Of a DNA stretch of 35,302 nucleotides, positions 33,223-35,302 are shown in pieces. The stretch is from Burkholderiales bacterium. Its GTDB lineage: Bacteria > Pseudomonadota > Gammaproteobacteria > Burkholderiales > JAEUOS01. A program made the translations under genes and the position numbers. The notes under the pieces were generated by a model. It had not been told where the DNA came from and ran no database searches. It saw only the letters and a program-made list of their open reading frames with translations. The stretch spans positions 1 through 35,302 of the forward strand of contig JAEUOS010000137.1 in the NCBI GenBank assembly GCA_016790695.1. The letters run 5' to 3'. How positions within the stretch are numbered: position 1 is the stretch's first letter; the number at the start of each line of letters is the position of its first letter.

Positions 33223-33327
33223 GGCTACGACTCCTCCTCGGTGAATAAACGATGATAGTAATACGGAAACGGGCGCGACAACCGATCCGGATCCGCGCCG
33301 CTGTCGCGACAGTCGATCGCGCGCCGG

Positions 33328-34137
33328 TCAGGCGCCGGCAAGGCGGCGCTCTTCCTCGGCGGTCAGCACCGGGCCGTCGAGCGTGACCGGCGCGGATTCC
33401 AGGCGAAACCGCGCGATCACCGGCTTGAGTTCCTCGCGCACGTGCCGGTCGCTGTAGCCGTTGAACAGCGTGCCCAGCAGGCTGCGCTTGACATCGCTGG
33501 TGCCCATGAACCAGTCGGCGATCGGGAAGGTCAGGTTCATGTTGTACTTCATCATGATCCCCTGGTTGTGATGCGCGGTGTGGTGGCGGCGGATCGTGTT
33601 GATGAACGGCATGGTGCGCACGAACGCGTTCTCGTGCACGTGGCAGCAGTAATGGAAGGTCTCGTAGATCAGGTACTGCCCGACCATGGTGATGAACAGG
33701 ATGTAGCCGGCGTTCGGGTTGATCAGCCAGGCGAAGATCGAACCGAACACCAGCCCCATGGTGGCGAACACCGCGAGCACGCGCCACGGGAAGAACACGA
33801 TGCGGAACTCGCGCACGGTGTCGATGGTCGACTCGTTGTCGGTGAAGTACTGGTGATGCTGCCTGGTGTGGCGATCGTAGATCGCGCGCAGCGCGAACAC
33901 GTCGACCAGGCGGTGCATCACGTAGCGGTGCATGAACCATTCGAAGAAGTTGCCGGCGACGAACACCGGAACGATCAGCAGCCACTCCCAGGTCGCGTTC
34001 TGCAGGCGGCTCACCGACCACCAGATCGCGAAAATGCCGACGCCGTACATGACGCCGATGTGGACCAGGCCGTTGTACCACGGGCTGATCGCGGCCTTGT
34101 ACTCCTCGCGAAACCTGCGCTGGCGTTCGGTCATCAT
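33328..34137 (-). CDS. Fatty acid hydroxylase/sterol desaturase family protein
   Basis: A 269-residue integral membrane di-iron enzyme. Its histidine boxes are H-R-Y-V-M-H, H-T-R-Q-H-H, H-Y-C-C-H-V-H and H-H-T-A-H-H, the PF04116 pattern. Hydrophobic helices lie at about residues 24-44, 52-70, 108-128 and 130-152. The family hydroxylates or desaturates fatty acids, sterols or carotenoids with O2. Start choice: the GGAG at 34145-34148 sits 7 bases from ATG 34137 but only 1 from ATG 34143, so 34137 is preferred. A GntR-type operator-like element lies 45 bases upstream of the start, shared with the adjacent regulator gene. The substrate is not evident. Confidence 0.88.
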   Translation of the reverse strand: MMTERQRRFREEYKAAISPWYNGLVHIGVMYGVGIFAIWWSVSRLQNATWEWLLIVPVFVAGNFFEWFMHRYVMHRLVDVFALRAIYDRHTRQHHQYFTDNESTIDTVREFRIVFFPWRVLAVFATMGLVFGSIFAWLINPNAGYILFITMVGQYLIYETFHYCCHVHENAFVRTMPFINTIRRHHTAHHNQGIMMKYNMNLTFPIADWFMGTSDVKRSLLGTLFNGYSDRHVREELKPVIARFRLESAPVTLDGPVLTAEEERRLAGA

Positions 34138-34144
34138 GGGCATT

Positions 34145-34148
34145 CTCC
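34145..34148 (-). promoter_or_regulatory. Ribosome binding site deciding among three ATGs
   Basis: GGAG on the minus strand precedes ATGs at 34143, 34137 and 34134 with gaps of 1, 7 and 10 bases. Only the second has normal spacing for translation initiation. Confidence 0.55.
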
Positions 34149-34181
34149 AGAGGTGGTTGTCGATGGCGTCCGGTCGCCCGG

Positions 34182-34204
34182 CCCTGATATATCAAAAGTA
34201 TATC
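34182..34204 (-). promoter_or_regulatory. Operator-like element of the hydroxylase gene (GntR-linked)
   Basis: On the minus strand this reads GATATACT-N6-ATATCAGGG. The same 17 fixed bases with the same six-base spacer occur upstream of the GntR regulator gene (35038-35060). The arms form a near inverted repeat, AGATAT against ATATCA. TATACT inside it would serve as a -10 hexamer, giving a leader of about 53 bases before ATG 34137; no good -35 is present. Confidence 0.65.
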
Positions 34205-34230
34205 TGAACTCCCGCACGATGCGCCGTCGC

Positions 34231-34995
34231 TCAGATGTCGGTGCTCACGGTCGCCCGGGTGAACGCCTCGATCGCATCGACGAGGGCGTCGCTGGCCGCC
34301 CCTGCGGCGGCCTCGTCGCCGGCGGCGATCGCGCGTGCGATGTCGGCATGCAGCTTGGCGGTCGCCGGCATGTCGGCCGCCTGACGGTAGTGCATGTACC
34401 AGAAGCGGCGCGACAGCGAATGCATGAGTCCCATGGCGCCCGCGGCGAACTCGTTCCGGGCCGCCGCGACGCACAGATCGTTGAACTCGCGATCGATGCG
34501 GATGAAGCCGACTTCGTCGTTGCCCCGCGCGCTGCTTTCGAATCCGTCGGCCAGCACGGCGAAGCGCGCACGCTCGTCGGGGTCGGCGCGGCGCGCGGCG
34601 CAGCGCGCGACCAGCCGCTCCACCTCGCGGCGCACTTCGAGCAGGCGCAGCTGGGTCTTGACATTGATCTCGGCGACGATCACCCCGCGTCGCGGCAGGA
34701 TCGTCACCATGCGCTCGCGCGCGAGGCGCTGCAGCGCCTCGCGGATCGGCGTGCGCCCGATGCCCAGGCGCTGCGACAGTTCCGCCTCCGACACCGCGCT
34801 GCCGGGGGCCAGGCGCATCGTGACGATCAATTCCTCGAGATCGTCGTAGGCGCGCGCGCTGAGGCTCGGCAGCGCCTCGGCGTTCGCGCGCGCGGGCGAG
34901 CGCCCGGACGACACGCCCCGCCGTCGCGCCGGACGCTCCGGCGGCGCCTTCACCGGCACGCCCTCGCGTGCGACGGTCGGCGCAAACCGCCGCAT
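34231..34995 (-). CDS. GntR-family regulator with FCD domain
   Basis: A 254-residue regulator of the FadR subfamily. A basic, disordered N-terminus (1-44) leads to a winged helix (about 45-112) with R-L-G-I-G-R-T-P-I-R-E-A-L-Q-R-L, the classic GntR recognition region, and an FCD effector domain (about 115-250). In metal-binding FCD domains the ligands are one Asp and three His. Here Asp168 (I-D-R-E-F-N) and His216 (K-L-H-A-D-I) remain, but the His after D-x-x-F is Asn172 and the last His position is about Ala241, so metal binding is doubtful. The element upstream of its own start is shared with the hydroxylase gene next door, which suggests autoregulation and control of that gene. Confidence 0.9.
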   Translation of the reverse strand: MRRFAPTVAREGVPVKAPPERPARRRGVSSGRSPARANAEALPSLSARAYDDLEELIVTMRLAPGSAVSEAELSQRLGIGRTPIREALQRLARERMVTILPRRGVIVAEINVKTQLRLLEVRREVERLVARCAARRADPDERARFAVLADGFESSARGNDEVGFIRIDREFNDLCVAAARNEFAAGAMGLMHSLSRRFWYMHYRQAADMPATAKLHADIARAIAAGDEAAAGAASDALVDAIEAFTRATVSTDI

Positions 34996-35037
34996 CCGCG
35001 TTGGATCATGTCCCCGCCCCCACGGCGCGCCCGGCGC

Positions 35038-35060
35038 CCCTGATATGCAGTTAGTATATC
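35038..35060 (-). promoter_or_regulatory. Operator-like element of the GntR regulator gene
   Basis: GATATACT-N6-ATATCAGGG on the minus strand, 43 bases upstream of the start at 34995. TGATAT and ATATCA form perfect 6-base inverted arms with 9 bases between. TATACT would be the -10 hexamer. It matches the element before the hydroxylase gene in sequence, orientation and distance to the start. Confidence 0.65.
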
Positions 35061-35096
35061 AATGCAAGCACGATCATCAGCAGGTCATCCGTAAAC

Positions 35097-35115
35097 GAGA
35101 ATGATTCCTATTGAC
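35097..35115 (+). promoter_or_regulatory. Fur-box-like site 1, overlapping the -35
   Basis: GAGAATGATTCCTATTGAC agrees with the 19-base Fur consensus (GATAATGATAATCATTATC) at 12 positions by my count and covers most of the TTGACA -35 element of the iron receptor gene. Confidence 0.55.
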
Positions 35116-35139
35116 AGCCAGCAATCTATCAGGAATAAT
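35111..35139 (+). promoter_or_regulatory. Near-consensus sigma70 promoter of the iron receptor gene
   Basis: TTGACA (35111-35116, perfect), a 17-base spacer and AATAAT (35134-35139, five of six) form a strong promoter. Transcription would start near 35146, leaving a leader of about 29 bases before the ATG at 35175. The two Fur-like sites overlap its two hexamers, so iron-loaded Fur would block RNA polymerase. Confidence 0.75.
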
Positions 35140-35149
35140 TCTCATTATC
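35131..35149 (+). promoter_or_regulatory. Fur-box-like site 2, overlapping the -10
   Basis: AGGAATAATTCTCATTATC matches the Fur consensus at 13 of 19 positions by my count, with a perfect TCATTATC half. It covers the -10 hexamer and reaches the transcription start. Confidence 0.7.
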
Positions 35150-35174
35150 GAAAACATCCCAGCCTGATCCCGTC

Positions 35175-35302
35175 ATGCCCGCACCGGTTGCCATCCTCCT
35201 CGCCGCCACCCTCGCCGTCGCCGCCGCGCCCGTCCTGTCCCAGGACAACCGGGTGCTGAATCTGTATTCGGCGCGCCACTATTCGACCGACGAGGCGCTG
35301 TA
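35175..35302 (+). CDS. Iron(III) ABC-transporter periplasmic receptor, 5' fragment
   Basis: Only the first 42 codons lie in the window. The signal peptide (A-I-L-L-A-A-T-L-A-V-A-A-A-P-V-L-S) is followed by Q-D-N-R-V-L-N-L-Y-S-A-R-H-Y-S-T-D-E-A-L-Y. The N-L-Y-S-A-R-H-Y-x-T-D-E-x-L-Y phrase is the start of FutA/FbpA-type ferric-ion binding proteins, whose His and Tyr here coordinate Fe(III). The protein should capture ferric iron in the periplasm for an FbpBC-type ABC transporter, presumably encoded beyond the edge. Its promoter carries two Fur-like sites, which independently supports an iron role. Confidence 0.85.
   Translation, partial: MPAPVAILLAATLAVAAAPVLSQDNRVLNLYSARHYSTDEAL

Noticed and set aside
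33223..33300. A copy of the GntR-type element before the TRAP receptor gene
   Set aside because: The AT-rich patch (around TATTACTATCATCG on the minus strand) lacks both the GATATACT and ATATCAGGG halves.

Overview
The window is about 35 kb of very GC-rich, densely packed bacterial chromosome. The organism looks like a betaproteobacterium, probably Burkholderiales or a relative. The clues are a class I PHA synthase, the dapA-bamC gene order, a Bug-type solute receptor, a PEP-CTERM protein and the strong GC bias at third codon positions. I see no rRNA, tRNA, CRISPR array, prophage or transposase.

Layout. 1-3.7 kb: the start of a PHA synthase (minus strand, cut by the window edge), diverging from a D-threonine aldolase-type enzyme, an alpha/beta hydrolase and a RidA-family protein. 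3.7-5.2 kb: a secreted PEP-CTERM metalloprotease with a metzincin-like zinc site, and a small Ala/Pro/Lys-rich lipoprotein with a clear promoter, a structured leader and a terminator. 5.2-9.4 kb (minus): the housekeeping run dapA-bamC-MBL hydrolase, and a methyltransferase/DUF924 pair. 9.4-18.7 kb: an SDR, a PAS-GAF-GGDEF diguanylate cyclase, a 1286-residue DUF748/AsmA-like envelope protein (minus), and a two-component pair of the type usually tied to proteobacterial sortase systems. 18.8-22.1 kb: small membrane proteins, an SRPBCC protein, a flavin monooxygenase and a GNAT acetyltransferase.

22.2-35.3 kb is the accessory, catabolic half. A four-gene minus-strand run (enolase-superfamily enzyme, amidase, PF10118 protein, cupin) diverges from a Bug receptor. 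After a Tim44-like protein comes a tightly coupled plus-strand operon of two VOC-fold proteins, an MhpA-like aromatic hydroxylase and an IclR regulator. It looks like an aromatic-ring catabolic cassette and is followed by an orphan TRAP receptor. The right end holds a fatty acid hydroxylase/sterol desaturase-family gene and a GntR/FCD regulator. Both carry the same operator-like element at almost the same distance from their starts, which suggests an autoregulated two-gene regulon. Last is the beginning of an iron(III) ABC-transporter receptor gene, behind a near-consensus promoter whose -35 and -10 elements are each overlapped by a Fur-box-like sequence.

I found no convincing wholly new system. 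The best leads are the GntR/hydroxylase operator pair, together with the regulator's missing metal ligands; the VOC-VOC-hydroxylase-IclR cassette; the structured leader of the lipoprotein gene; and the sortase-type two-component pair with no sortase nearby.
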